Shown: positions 25,446-34,471 of the stretch, one piece after another
Numbering within the stretch: position 1 is the first letter of the stretch
Layout of the letters: each line of letters opens with the position of its first letter
Source: Actinomycetales bacterium
GTDB lineage: Bacteria > Actinomycetota > Actinomycetes > Actinomycetales > Kineosporiaceae
Assembly (NCBI GenBank): GCA_012719445.1
Contig: JAAYAH010000056.1
Location: forward strand, 1 to 60,265
DNA length: 60,265 nt
Direction: 5' to 3'
The notes under the pieces: generated by a model
Databases searched by the model: none
What the model was told of the DNA's origin: nothing
Seen by the model: the letters and a program-made list of their open reading frames with translations, nothing else
Translations under genes and position numbers: made by a program

Positions 25446-26584
25446 GACCGGTCGCCGTCCCAGATCGATCGGAACGACCGCGCCGGGGACGCGGACAGGG
25501 CCTCCGCCCGCGACGAGCCCGACCGCAGGTGCCCGGCTCCGGCCACGGCGTCCTGGGCGGCGACCAGCCCGCCGTCGAGGACGACGACCGGGCCGGGATC
25601 GGGGTGCGGATCGGTCGGCGGGGCACTCGGCGCGTCGGGACCTGGCAGCCGGACCGGCCCGGTGAGGGGGTCGACGTCCGGGGTGCCGACAGTCACCGGG
25701 ACCGGCCCGGTGAGGGGATCGACGTCGGGGGTGCCGACGGCCAGGTGCTGCCGGGCGAAGGCGAGGGACTCGGCGAGGTCCTCCTCGCGCTCGGCCCGCG
25801 ACCGGCACCGCCTGGTGTTGATCTCGACGACGACCGTCCCGTCGAAGGACCGCTCGGCGAGCAACCCGAGCACCTCCGCGCAGGGCACCGTCCCACGACC
25901 GGGCACCAGGTGCTCGTCCTTGGCCGAGCCGAGGCTGTCCCCGAGGTGGACGTGGGCCAGCCGGGGTCCCAGGTCGCGGGCCATCTCCACGGCGTCGACG
26001 CCGGCGGTCGCGGTGTGGGAGAGATCGAGGGTGACGTAGTCGTACCCGAACGGCCGGGGGTCCCAGCCGGGCAGGTAGGCCTGCACCGACCTGGCCCCGG
26101 CCCGCCAGGGGTACATGTTCTCCACCGCGACGCCCACCTGGAACCTGCGCTCCAGGTCGGCTATCCCCTCGGCGAAGGCCTCCGCGTACTCCCGCTGCCA
26201 GCGGAACGGGGGGTGCACGACGACGACCCCGGCCCCCAGCGAGACGGCGGTCCGGCAGGTCCGCTCCAGCTTCGCCCACGGCTCCCGCCCCCACACCCGC
26301 TGGGTGACCAGCAGCGTCGGCGCGTGCACCGCGAGCACCGGCACGTCGTAGTGCAGGGACAGCCGGGCCAGAGCGGCGGCGTCCTGGCTGATCGCGTCCG
26401 TCCAGACCATGAGCTCGACGCCGTCGTAGCCGAGCCTCGCGGCGATGGCGAAGGCGTCGGCGCAGGTCTCCGGGTAGACCGACGCGGTCGACAGGGCCAC
26501 CCGCGCCCTCGACCCCGGCCCGCCCCGCCCGCGCGCGCTCGCCGCGGAGTCCGCGGAGTCCTCGGCGCGCACGTGGCTGGACAT
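25442..26584 (-). CDS. Sugar phosphate isomerase/epimerase, TIM barrel (Rv0498-like)
   Basis: 380 residues from the ATG at 26584. An AP-endonuclease-2-type barrel covers about 28-285, with metal-ligand motifs [55 protein letters not shown] and VVVEINTRR. Such proteins isomerise sugars or inositol derivatives using a divalent metal. The C-terminal 95 residues lie outside the barrel, are Pro/Asp/Gly-rich and contain the duplicated segment [13 protein letters not shown]. In mycobacteria the homologue lies near proC. Here it heads a unit with the TetR regulator (ATGA overlap). Divergent from a methyltransferase gene. Exact substrate unknown. Confidence 0.85.
   Translation of the reverse strand: MSSHVRAEDSADSAASARGRGGPGSRARVALSTASVYPETCADAFAIAARLGYDGVELMVWTDAISQDAAALARLSLHYDVPVLAVHAPTLLVTQRVWGREPWAKLERTCRTAVSLGAGVVVVHPPFRWQREYAEAFAEGIADLERRFQVGVAVENMYPWRAGARSVQAYLPGWDPRPFGYDYVTLDLSHTATAGVDAVEMARDLGPRLAHVHLGDSLGSAKDEHLVPGRGTVPCAEVLGLLAERSFDGTVVVEINTRRCRSRAEREEDLAESLAFARQHLAVGTPDVDPLTGPVPVTVGTPDVDPLTGPVRLPGPDAPSAPPTDPHPDPGPVVVLDGGLVAAQDAVAGAGHLRSGSSRAEALSASPARSFRSIWDGDRS
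25652..25738. repeat. 39-bp near-exact direct repeat inside the isomerase gene
   Basis: Copies at 25652-25690 and 25700-25738 begin GACCGGCCCGGTGAGGGG and differ at only a few positions. They code for the repeated [13 protein letters not shown] of the C-terminal tail. Confidence 0.8.
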
Positions 26585-26632
26585 GGATGACAGGCTAGCC
26601 GCGCCGGGCACGGGCGGCGTGGAGGAGGCGCG

Positions 26633-27322
26633 GTGGCGGACGGGGTGATCCCAAGCCCGAACATCTGGAACGCCCCGGCCGTGTACGAACTGGAGAACCG
26701 GGGGGTCGACCCGGACGGGGTGATCGAGACGGCCATGCGGGCCGTGCGGTCGCCGGACGGCGCCTGCGTGCTCGACATCGGCTGCGGGAGCGGGTTCCAC
26801 CTGCCCCGGTTCGCGGCGACGGCGGCCCGGGTCATCGGCGTGGAGCCGCATCCGCCGCTACGCGAGCTCGCCGGGCGCAGGGTCCGCGGTCTGACGAACG
26901 TCGAGGTCAGGGCGGGGACGGCGCAGGCGCTGCCGGTCGCGGACGCGAGCGTCGACGTCACGCACGCCCGGTGGGCGTACTTCTTCGGGCCGGGCTGCGA
27001 GCCGGGCCTGCGCGAGCTGTCCCGGGTGGTCCGCCGGGGCGGGGCGGCCTTCGTCGTCGACAACGACGCGACCCGGTCGACGTTCGGCGCCTGGTTCCGC
27101 CGCGCGCTGCCCGACTACGACCCGGCCGCCGTGGAACGGTTCTGGGCCAGGAACGGCTGGTCCCGGATGTCCCTCGACATCCGGTGGGAGCAGCCCACCA
27201 GGACCGACTTCGAGCGCGTCGTCCGGATCGAGTTCACGGCGGAACAGGCCGACCGCATCCTCGCCGAGCACGCCGGGACAGCGGTGGACTACGCGGTCAA
27301 CCTGTTCTGGCGGACCTTCTGA
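26633..27322 (+). CDS. Class I SAM-dependent methyltransferase
   Basis: 229 residues, GTG start with GGAGGAGG about 5 bp upstream. A methyltransferase_11 fold shows motif [16 protein letters not shown] (about 44-58), acidic residue in VIGVEPH, motif [15 protein letters not shown] and a late [13 protein letters not shown]. The N-terminal [17 protein letters not shown] block is shared with a group of small actinobacterial methyltransferases of unknown substrate. Divergent from the isomerase gene across 48 bp, so both may share control. Confidence 0.87.
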   Translation: MADGVIPSPNIWNAPAVYELENRGVDPDGVIETAMRAVRSPDGACVLDIGCGSGFHLPRFAATAARVIGVEPHPPLRELAGRRVRGLTNVEVRAGTAQALPVADASVDVTHARWAYFFGPGCEPGLRELSRVVRRGGAAFVVDNDATRSTFGAWFRRALPDYDPAAVERFWARNGWSRMSLDIRWEQPTRTDFERVVRIEFTAEQADRILAEHAGTAVDYAVNLFWRTF

Positions 27323-27346
27323 CCTCCCGTGCTCAGGTGCCCTCGA

Positions 27347-27394
27347 GAGGTGCAGGGTCTCCGGTGGTGGGAGCCCCCGCAAACCCTGCACCTC
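27347..27394 (+). terminator. 12-bp inverted repeat after the methyltransferase gene
   Basis: GAGGTGCAGGGT (27347-27358) pairs perfectly with ACCCTGCACCTC (27383-27394) around a 24-base loop that itself contains a CTCC/GGAG mini-stem. Located 24 bp after the stop. It could be a terminator or a protein-binding site for the next gene. Confidence 0.5.
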
Positions 27395-27429
27395 GCCCTG
27401 GTCCCGATGGCGAGAGGTTCCGTGGCGTG

Positions 27430-27464
27430 CTGGGCACTGCTCCGTACTCTGGAGCAGTGCCCAG
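27430..27464 (+). promoter_or_regulatory. 14-bp perfect hairpin spanning the S9 peptidase start codon
   Basis: CTGGGCACTGCTCC (27430-27443), 7-base loop GTACTCT, then the exact complement (27451-27464). The right arm contains the GTG start (27457). The loop contains a candidate -10 (TACTCT, 27445-27450) 6 bp from the GTG, so the mRNA may be leaderless and the repeat an operator. Confidence 0.6.
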
Positions 27465-29304
27465 TCACGAGGAGACCCTCCCCCTGAGCCGACCCACCGC
27501 CCCCGGGGACACCGGCTTCCGAGCCTTCGTCCCCGAGCGGCGGTTCCACCCCACGGTCGCCTTCTCCCCCGACGGCACCCTGATCGCCTACTCCACCAAC
27601 GTGTCGGGGCAGTTCAACCTCTGGGTCACCGACCTGGCCGGGCAGGCCCGGCAGCTCACCGACTACACCGAGAACGCCGTCCGCGACGTCGCGTTCTCCC
27701 CCGACGGCACGACGCTGGTCTTCGCCGCCGACCACCACGGCAACGAGCAGCACCAGCTCTACCTCGTCCCGGTCGGCGGCGGGGCCCCCGAACGGCTCAC
27801 CGACACCCCGGACCGCCAGTTCGACCTCGCCGCGGCCCCGTTCTCCCCCGACGGACGGTTCCTCGTCCACACCGGCAACGACCGTGACGAGCGGTGCAAG
27901 GACGTGATCCTGCGCGACCTGCGCACCGGCGGGTCCTCCCGGATCGAGACCACGCCCGGCCTGTGGCACGCCTGCTCGGTCTCCCCGGACGGGCGGTGGC
28001 TGCTGGTCCTCCGGGCGAACGGCAACACCGACACCGACCTGCACCTGGTCGACCTGCACCGCCCCGATCCCGTCCTCACCCCGGTCACCGCGCACGAGGG
28101 CGAGATCAGCCACCGGTCGGGACCGTGGACCGCCGACTCCTCCGGCTTCCACCTGCGCTCCGACGAGGGCGGCGAGTTCCACGCACTGCGTCTCCGCTCC
28201 CTGACCGGCGAGACGACCACCGTCGACGCGCCGGGCTGGGACGTCGAGGGCGTCGTCGGCTCCCGGGACGCCTCCACCCTCGCCTGGCTGGTCAACGAGG
28301 GCGGGGTCTCCCGGCTGAGGGTGCGCCGGGACGGCGTCGACGTCCCGGTTCCCGACCTGCCCGCTGGGAGGGTGCTGGCGCTCGACCTGTCCGCCGACGG
28401 GACGAGGGCCGCCGTGCTGGTGTGCACCGCGACCCGGCCGACCGACCTGGTGATCGTCGACGTCGAGGCTGGGACGGCGACCTACCTCACCGACAGCCGT
28501 CCCCCCGCGCTGCTGTCCACGCCGGTGGTGCGCCCCGAGCCGATCACCTACCGGACCCACGACGGTCTCGCCGTCCCGGCCTGGCTGTACCGACCGGCGG
28601 GTGAGGGGCCGTTCCCGTTCCTGCTGTCGGTGCACGGAGGACCGGAGACGCAGGAGCGGCCCGACTACCCCTACTCGGGGCTCTACCAGTACCTGCTCTC
28701 CCGGGGGATCGGCGTGCTGGCGCCCAACGTCCGGGGATCCACCGGGTACGGCAAGGGCTACCAGCGCCGGATCCACCGGGACTGGGGCGGCGCGGAGCTG
28801 GGCGACCTCGAACACGCCGTGCTCCACCTGCACGACAGCGGCGTCGCGGACCCCGCGCGGATCGCCGTCTTCGGCGCCTCCTTCGGCGGGTTCGCCGCCC
28901 TGTCCTGCCTGTCCCGGCTGCCCGGGTACTGGGCCGCCGGGGTGTCGGTGGTGGGGCCGTCGAACCTGGTGACCCTGGCCCGCTCGGTCCCGCCCACCTG
29001 GCGCTCGCTGATGGCCTCCTGGATCGGCGATCCGGACACCGAGGCCGAGTTCCTGCTGGAGCGCTCGCCGATCACCTACGCGGACCGGATCGTCGCCCCG
29101 CTGATGGTGGTCCAGGGCGCGAACGATCCCCGGGTCGCCAGGGCGGAGAGCGACCAGATCGTCGAGGCGCTGCGCGGGCGGGGTGTCGAGGTCCGCTACG
29201 ACGTGTACCCGGACGAGGGGCACGGCTTCACCGACCGGGCCAACGAGATCCGTGCCCTGAACGACGTCGCCGACTTCCTGGTGGAGCACCTGCTGCGGGC
29301 GTGA
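27457..29304 (+). CDS. S9 family serine peptidase (prolyl oligopeptidase-type)
   Basis: 615 residues, no signal peptide, so cytoplasmic. An N-terminal seven-bladed beta-propeller (about 20-345) carries repeated VAFSPDG, APFSPDG and SVSPDGRW blades. The C-terminal alpha/beta hydrolase (about 360-615) has nucleophile Ser in FGASFGGFAAL, Asp in QGANDPRVAR and His in PDEGHGF. It should cleave short peptides, probably after proline or acyl-amino acids. The GTG at 27457 is the only sensible start and lies within a perfect hairpin. Single gene. Confidence 0.9.
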   Translation: MPSHEETLPLSRPTAPGDTGFRAFVPERRFHPTVAFSPDGTLIAYSTNVSGQFNLWVTDLAGQARQLTDYTENAVRDVAFSPDGTTLVFAADHHGNEQHQLYLVPVGGGAPERLTDTPDRQFDLAAAPFSPDGRFLVHTGNDRDERCKDVILRDLRTGGSSRIETTPGLWHACSVSPDGRWLLVLRANGNTDTDLHLVDLHRPDPVLTPVTAHEGEISHRSGPWTADSSGFHLRSDEGGEFHALRLRSLTGETTTVDAPGWDVEGVVGSRDASTLAWLVNEGGVSRLRVRRDGVDVPVPDLPAGRVLALDLSADGTRAAVLVCTATRPTDLVIVDVEAGTATYLTDSRPPALLSTPVVRPEPITYRTHDGLAVPAWLYRPAGEGPFPFLLSVHGGPETQERPDYPYSGLYQYLLSRGIGVLAPNVRGSTGYGKGYQRRIHRDWGGAELGDLEHAVLHLHDSGVADPARIAVFGASFGGFAALSCLSRLPGYWAAGVSVVGPSNLVTLARSVPPTWRSLMASWIGDPDTEAEFLLERSPITYADRIVAPLMVVQGANDPRVARAESDQIVEALRGRGVEVRYDVYPDEGHGFTDRANEIRALNDVADFLVEHLLRA

Positions 29305-29482
29305 CGGGCACCACCCTCGGTGAACCGGCACCCCTGATGGTCGCAGCCGTCCGGGGAACCCCCCTGATCAGCCCTTTCGGCGATGTTCCGGTACGGCCAT
29401 CCTGGGAGGCCCCACGACAGCACCGGAAGGACCGGCGCCCGAGGACCGGCGCCCGAGGTCGGCACGGAGGATCGAGGTCGCC

Positions 29483-30568
29483 ATGGGCAGCAGGACGCGT
29501 CGCATCCCGGGCCGCGGGATCGCCGTCGGCCTGCTGTGCCTCGCGACGGCCGCGTGCTCCGCGGACGGCGGGCCCGGCGCGGGTGACCTGACCGCCCCCG
29601 CGGCGTCCACCGCGGCGTCCCCCGCCCTCGGCGAGGCGACCGGGACGGCGACCGGCTCCACGACCCGGACGGCCACCAGGAGCACCGCGCCGGCCGCGGC
29701 GTCCTCGGCGCGGCTCGGCCGCAACGGCTCCCTCGGCGGGCGGCGCCCGTTCCCGGCGACCAACCCGTGGAACACCCGGGTCGACTCCGCTCCGGTCGAC
29801 CCGAACTCCGCGAAGCTGATCACCTCCATCGGCCGGACCGGCCGTCTCCACCCGGACTTCGGGGCCGACTGGAACGGCGGACCGTTCGGCATCCCCTACG
29901 TCGTGGTGAGCGGCCGCCAGAAGAAGGTGCCGGTGTCCTTCGACTACGCCGACGAGAGCGACAGGGGGCCGTACCCGATCCCGGCGAAGGCGCCCGTCGA
30001 GCCCGGGTCGGACCGGCACGTCCTGGTCCTCGACCGGGACTCCTGGACGCTGTACGAGCTGTGGAACGCCCGGCGGGTCGACGGCGGTGCCCGGTGGCGC
30101 GCCGGGTCGGGGGCCGTCTTCGACCTGTCCACCAACCGGCTCCGCCCGGCGGGCTGGACCAGCGCGGACGCCGCGGGGCTGCCGATCCTGCCCGGGCTCG
30201 TGCGCTACGACGAGGTCGCCGCGGGGGAGATCCGGCACGCGCTGCGGTTCACCGTCAGCGAGACCCGCCGGGCCTACGTCACGCCGGCCCGGCACGCCGC
30301 CAGCGACGCCACCGATCCGAACCTGCCGCCGATGGGGATGCGGGTGCGGCTGAAGGCGAGCTACGACATCTCGTCCTACCCGCGCAGCGCCCGGGTCGTC
30401 CTCACCGCGCTGAAGCGGTACGGGATGATCGTCGCCGACAACGGCAGCGACTGGTACCTCTCCGGGACGGCGGACGCACGCTGGAACGACGACGCCATGA
30501 ACACCCTGAAGCGGGTGCCGGGCAGCGCCTTCGAGGTGGTCCGGATGGGCAGGGTCACCACGGGCTGA
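29483..30568 (+). CDS. Lipoprotein of unknown function
   Basis: 361 residues. Residues 12-25 form a lipoprotein signal ending in the lipobox-like LATAAC (Cys25). A Thr/Ala/Ser-rich linker (about 30-80) would span the cell wall. The globular part (about 85-361) has the motifs FPATNPWNTRVDSAP, HPDFGADWNG, GIPYVVV, WTLYELWNA and LKRYGMIVADNGSDWYL. I recognise these as recurring in secreted proteins of soil bacteria and eukaryotes without known activity. The tryptophan and aspartate richness suggests carbohydrate binding or hydrolysis, but this is a guess. Confidence 0.75.
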   Translation: MGSRTRRIPGRGIAVGLLCLATAACSADGGPGAGDLTAPAASTAASPALGEATGTATGSTTRTATRSTAPAAASSARLGRNGSLGGRRPFPATNPWNTRVDSAPVDPNSAKLITSIGRTGRLHPDFGADWNGGPFGIPYVVVSGRQKKVPVSFDYADESDRGPYPIPAKAPVEPGSDRHVLVLDRDSWTLYELWNARRVDGGARWRAGSGAVFDLSTNRLRPAGWTSADAAGLPILPGLVRYDEVAAGEIRHALRFTVSETRRAYVTPARHAASDATDPNLPPMGMRVRLKASYDISSYPRSARVVLTALKRYGMIVADNGSDWYLSGTADARWNDDAMNTLKRVPGSAFEVVRMGRVTTG

Positions 30569-30700
30569 CGCTCCACGACGACGACGGCGCCCTCGGCCGG
30601 CTGCTGTCCTCGCCGGCATCCGGTCTCGCTGTCCTCGCCCTCGGCCGGTCGCTGCCTCGCCCTCGGCTGCTGTCGGTACCACCGCCTAGGGTCACCTGAC

Positions 30701-32137
30701 GTGACCACCTCCTCGCGTCCCCCCACCGCTCCCCGCCCTCCGGCGGGCACCAGAGCGTCCGGCTCCGGGCGCAAGGGGTCGCGGGCCGACCGGCCCGCGT
30801 TCCGCTGCGCCGAGTGCGGCTGGACGACGCCGCGCTGGGTGGGTCGCTGCGGGGAGTGCCAGGCCTGGGGCACGGTCGAGGAGGTGGGCGACCGGCCGGT
30901 CGGGCTGACCGTCGCCCGCACGGTGCCCTCCCCCGCCGTCCCGATCGCCGACGTGACCGCCGAGGCCGCCGCCACCTGGCCGAGCGGCGTCTCCGAGCTC
31001 GACCGGGTGCTGGGCGGCGGGCTGGTCGGCGGGGCCGTCGTCCTGCTCGCCGGGGAGCCGGGGGCGGGAAAGTCGACGCTGCTGCTCGACGTCGCCTCCC
31101 GGGCGGCGCAGCAGGGGCGGACGGTCCTCTACGTCACCGGGGAGGAGTCCGCGGCCCAGGTGCGGCTGCGGGCGGAGCGGATCGGGGCGCTGCGGCCACG
31201 GCTGCTGCTCGCCGCGGAGACCGACCTGGCGACCGTCCTCGGTCACGTCGAGCAGACCCTGCCGGACCTGCTCGTCGTCGACTCGGTGCAGACGGTGGCC
31301 AGCGACGCGGTCGACGGCGCGCCCGGCAACGTCAGCCAGGTGCGCGAGGTCGCGGGCTCACTGATCCGGGTGGCCAAGGCGCGGGGCATGACGACGGTCT
31401 TGGTCGGGCACGTCACCAAGGACGGCGGGATCGCCGGGCCGCGGGTGCTGGAGCACCTGGTGGACGTGGTGTGCCACTTCGAGGGCGACCGGCACTCGCG
31501 GCTGCGGCTGCTGCGGGCGGTGAAGAACCGGTACGGGCCGACGGACGAGGTGGGCTGCTTCGACCTGACCGACACCGGGATCACCGGCCTCGCCGACCCC
31601 AGCGGGCTGTTCCTGTCCCGGCACGCCGAGCCGGTCCCGGGGACCTGCGTGACGGTCACCCTGGAGGGCAGGCGGCCGCTGCTCACCGAGATCCAGGCGC
31701 TCGTCGCGCCGAGCGCGCTGGCCCAGCCGCGGCGGGCCACCTCGGGGCTGGAGTCGGCCCGGGTGGCGATGGTGCTGGCGGTGCTGGAGCGCCGGGCGCG
31801 GATGCGGCTGAGCGACCGGGACGTCTACACGGCGACCGTCGGCGGGGTGCGGGTCGGCGAGCCGTCGGCGGATCTCGCGGTCGCCCTGGCGGTGGCCAGC
31901 AGCGCCTACGACCGGCCGCTGCTGCCCGGGGCGGTGGCCGTGGGCGAGATCGGCCTCGCGGGTGAGGTCCGTCACGTGACCGGGGTGGGCAGGCGGCTGG
32001 CCGAGGCCGCCCGGCTGGGGTTCACCACCGCGGTGGTTCCCACCGGGGCAAGTGTGCCCGTCCCGGAGGGGATGCGGGTGATCCAGGTCGCGGACCTGCG
32101 GACAGCGCTGTCCCGGGCGACCACCCCACCGGAGTGA
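30701..32137 (+). CDS. radA: DNA repair protein RadA (Sms)
   Basis: 478 residues. Order of parts: zinc finger with Cys36, Cys39, Cys50, Cys53 (CAECG, CGEC), RecA-like ATPase with Walker A GEPGAGKST, the family-specific KNRYG motif (VKNRYGPTDEVG), and a C-terminal Lon-protease-like domain (about 320-470). RadA is a branch-migration helicase acting with RecA in recombination. GTG start without a ribosome-binding site; a TAGGGT lies 8 bp upstream, so the transcript may be leaderless. It is followed by disA, as in many actinobacteria, but 368 bp apart, so disA has its own promoter. Confidence 0.96.
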   Translation: MTTSSRPPTAPRPPAGTRASGSGRKGSRADRPAFRCAECGWTTPRWVGRCGECQAWGTVEEVGDRPVGLTVARTVPSPAVPIADVTAEAAATWPSGVSELDRVLGGGLVGGAVVLLAGEPGAGKSTLLLDVASRAAQQGRTVLYVTGEESAAQVRLRAERIGALRPRLLLAAETDLATVLGHVEQTLPDLLVVDSVQTVASDAVDGAPGNVSQVREVAGSLIRVAKARGMTTVLVGHVTKDGGIAGPRVLEHLVDVVCHFEGDRHSRLRLLRAVKNRYGPTDEVGCFDLTDTGITGLADPSGLFLSRHAEPVPGTCVTVTLEGRRPLLTEIQALVAPSALAQPRRATSGLESARVAMVLAVLERRARMRLSDRDVYTATVGGVRVGEPSADLAVALAVASSAYDRPLLPGAVAVGEIGLAGEVRHVTGVGRRLAEAARLGFTTAVVPTGASVPVPEGMRVIQVADLRTALSRATTPPE

Positions 32138-32505
32138 GGGCGACCCGCACAGGTGCCGGTGCCCCGGCGCCGGAGTGGGGGCCTGGCCCCGCCGGAGCGG
32201 TGAACTCGCCCCGCCGGAGTGAGATCTCGGCACCTGCCCGGCCACGTTTCCCCGTTACGGGTACGGGTATCTTCGCGATCCGCTCGACGGAACCCCGGTC
32301 CGGCAGGGGATGATGGGACATGCGTTGTGCTCACGGCGGGACAGGCGACCGCGGATCGCGCCATGCGACGCGTTCGTCGCACACCGCGCGTGACTTCCCG
32401 ACCCGATCAGTAGACTTGCGGTGATCTGCTGTGACGGCAGCGTCCTTTGGACGGCGCAACTCGCCGCGGATCATGATCGATGTCCGCCGAGCGGGGGGTC
32501 AACCC
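32138..32505 (+). other. 368-bp intergenic region between radA and disA
   Basis: The first 100 bp repeat CGCCGGAG-type segments and carry a GGTGCCG/CGGCACC pair that may form the radA terminator. A stress-sigma promoter lies at 32246-32270. A second candidate -10, TAGACT, is at 32411-32416. No gene is seen. An in-frame extension of disA to 32431 (ATG at 32473) is possible but lacks support. Confidence 0.5.
32246..32270 (+). promoter_or_regulatory. SigB/SigF-type promoter upstream of disA
   Basis: GTTT (32246-32249), a 15-bp spacer, then GGGTAT (32265-32270): an exact match to the actinobacterial general-stress sigma consensus (GTTT-N15-17-GGGTAT). Transcription would start near 32278, about 230 bp before the disA GTG. 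Confidence 0.65.
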
Positions 32506-33588
32506 GTGGCCACAGAGCGCTCCGCAGAGGAGATGCTGCGAGCCACCCTTGCCGCTGTCGCGCCCGGCACCGAGCTGCGTGACGGCCTGGAACGCATCCT
32601 GAGGGGACGCACGGGGGCGCTCATCGTCCTCGGCTACGACAAGCCCGTCGAGGAGATCTGCACCGGGGGGTTCCCGCTCGACATCGAGTTCTCCGCCACC
32701 CGGTTGCGCGAGCTGGCCAAGATGGACGGCGCCATCGTCATGGACCGGGAGATCAGCCGGATCGTGCGGGCCGCCGTCCAGCTCGTCCCGGACCCCTCGA
32801 TCGAGACCAGCGAGTCCGGCACCCGGCACCGCACCGCGGAGCGGGTGGCCAAGCAGACCGGGCACCCGGTGGTGTCGGTCAGCCAGTCCATGCACATCGT
32901 CGCGCTGTACGTCGCGGGGCGCCGGTACGTGCTGGAGGGCTCGGACGCCATCCTCGCCAAGGCGAACCAGGCGCTGGCCACCCTGGAGCGGTACAAGGCC
33001 CGGCTGGACGAGGTCACCGGCACCCTCTCCGCACTGGAGATCGAGGACCTGGTGACGGTCCGGGACGTGTCGATCGTCGTGCAGCGGCTGGAGATGGTGC
33101 GCCGCATCTCGGAGGAGATCGCGCACTACGTCGTCGAGCTGGGCACCGACGGCCGGCTGCTGGCCCTGCAGCTCGACGAGCTCATCGGCGGCGTCAGCCA
33201 CGACCGCGAGCTGGTGATCCGCGACTACCTCGACGCGGCGCGGCGCGAGCGGAGCATGGTCGACGTGCTCACCGACCTCGCCGACGTCCCGGCGACGGAA
33301 CTGGTGGACCTCACCGCGATGGCCAGGGTGCTCGGTTTCACCATCACCAACGACTCCCTGGACGGCGCGGTCAGCCCCAAGGGCTACCGGCTGCTCAACA
33401 AGGTCCCCCGGCTGCCCGGCGCCATCATCGAGCGACTGGTGGACCACTTCGGCGATCTGCAGAAGCTGCTGGCGGCCAACCTCGACGACCTGATGACCGT
33501 CGAGGGCGTCGGCGAGCAACGCGCCCGTGCCGTCCGCGAGGGCCTCTCCCGCCTCGCCGAGTCCAGCATTCTCGAACGCTACGTCTGA
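32506..33588 (+). CDS. disA: DNA integrity scanning diadenylate cyclase DisA
   Basis: 360 residues from the GTG at 32506, preceded by AGCGGGGGG at a good distance and matching the length of mycobacterial DisA. The N-terminal DAC domain (about 10-145) carries the catalytic DGA (KMDGAIVM) and the RHR motif (GTRHRTAER). A helical spine follows, then a C-terminal HhH DNA-binding domain ([22 protein letters not shown], about 325-350). It makes c-di-AMP from two ATP and is inhibited by branched DNA, in keeping with its neighbour radA. c-di-AMP commonly controls K+ uptake, and a KtrAB pair is encoded elsewhere in this window. Confidence 0.96.
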   Translation: MATERSAEEMLRATLAAVAPGTELRDGLERILRGRTGALIVLGYDKPVEEICTGGFPLDIEFSATRLRELAKMDGAIVMDREISRIVRAAVQLVPDPSIETSESGTRHRTAERVAKQTGHPVVSVSQSMHIVALYVAGRRYVLEGSDAILAKANQALATLERYKARLDEVTGTLSALEIEDLVTVRDVSIVVQRLEMVRRISEEIAHYVVELGTDGRLLALQLDELIGGVSHDRELVIRDYLDAARRERSMVDVLTDLADVPATELVDLTAMARVLGFTITNDSLDGAVSPKGYRLLNKVPRLPGAIIERLVDHFGDLQKLLAANLDDLMTVEGVGEQRARAVREGLSRLAESSILERYV

Positions 33589-33633
33589 CGGGCTCGCCTC
33601 CCGGGACTCCCGTCCGCCGGACCGCCCCGCCGG

Positions 33634-34410
33634 TCAGCGCACCGTCCGCTGACGGAGTTCCATCGCTTTCGCCGCCCGGCGACGGTCCGGGGACGCGACG
33701 TCGACGGGGGCACCGGCGCCACGACCCGCCCTGGACCGCCAACCGCGGATCCGGTCCGCCACCTCCGTCAACCGTCCGTCGCCCGGAGGGACGTCGATGA
33801 AGAACAACGACTCATCCGGCGACGGGTCGTCGCCGCCCCACCGGACGACGCCCTCGAGCTCCGCAAGGACGTCCCTGACCACGGCCAGTTCCAGGGGGCG
33901 CAGGTTGCCCGACGTCCCGACCGGGCAGTGCCCGGGGCGGATGCGCACCGCGGTCCCGGATGCGAGGGCCGACTCCGGCAGCCGGCCGTCGACCTTCCCC
34001 GGGGGGCGCCATCCGACGACCTCGCCTTGACGCAGCTCGTCGACCTCGTAGTGGAACCGGCGGATCAGGTGGACGAGGACGACCTCGACCTCGCCGACCC
34101 GGACCTGCACGCCGTCCAGGCGGGTCCCGGTCACCGGGCGGGTGTAGATGCTGCCGTGGTCGTCGGCGACCTTCTCCAGCTCCCAACCGTTCGTCGACGT
34201 CCGGCCGGTCAGGGTTTTGGCGTGCCGTTCGCGCAGCCGCCGCACCTCGGGCGGCTCGGCCCGCCGTCCGGGCCAGGGTGGCGGGGTCGGGACGGCGTGT
34301 GCCGGCCCGGCGAGCAGTCCCGGCGCCGAGGCCGCAGCCCCGACGACGGCGACACGGGTGAGGAAGTGCCTGCGGGACAACGGCCGGCGCGGCTGACGCT
34401 GGGAGTTCAT
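33634..34410 (-). CDS. Tat-exported M15/VanY-like protein lacking the zinc ligands
   Basis: 258 residues. A twin-arginine signal (LSRRHFLTRVAVVGAAASAP) directs folded export, with cleavage near AHA-VP. Residues about 90-225 follow the VanY/M15_4 carboxypeptidase pattern: a strand-rich core, SALASGTAVRIRPGHCPVG, a long helix and VVRWGGDDPSPDESLFFID. The zinc motif SxHxxGxAxD reads S147-A-L149-A-S-G-T-A-V-R156, and the later DExHFE reads DESLFF (199-204). All three expected ligands (His, Asp, His) are therefore replaced. It is probably a non-catalytic wall-binding protein. Downstream of the DUF1906 gene by 61 bp on the same strand and convergent with disA. Confidence 0.7.
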   Translation of the reverse strand: MNSQRQPRRPLSRRHFLTRVAVVGAAASAPGLLAGPAHAVPTPPPWPGRRAEPPEVRRLRERHAKTLTGRTSTNGWELEKVADDHGSIYTRPVTGTRLDGVQVRVGEVEVVLVHLIRRFHYEVDELRQGEVVGWRPPGKVDGRLPESALASGTAVRIRPGHCPVGTSGNLRPLELAVVRDVLAELEGVVRWGGDDPSPDESLFFIDVPPGDGRLTEVADRIRGWRSRAGRGAGAPVDVASPDRRRAAKAMELRQRTVR

Positions 34411-34471
34411 GGGACGTCCTCTCCGGTGAGGGGGCTGGGGACGGCGGGGCAGCGGACTGGGTGAGGTGCCG

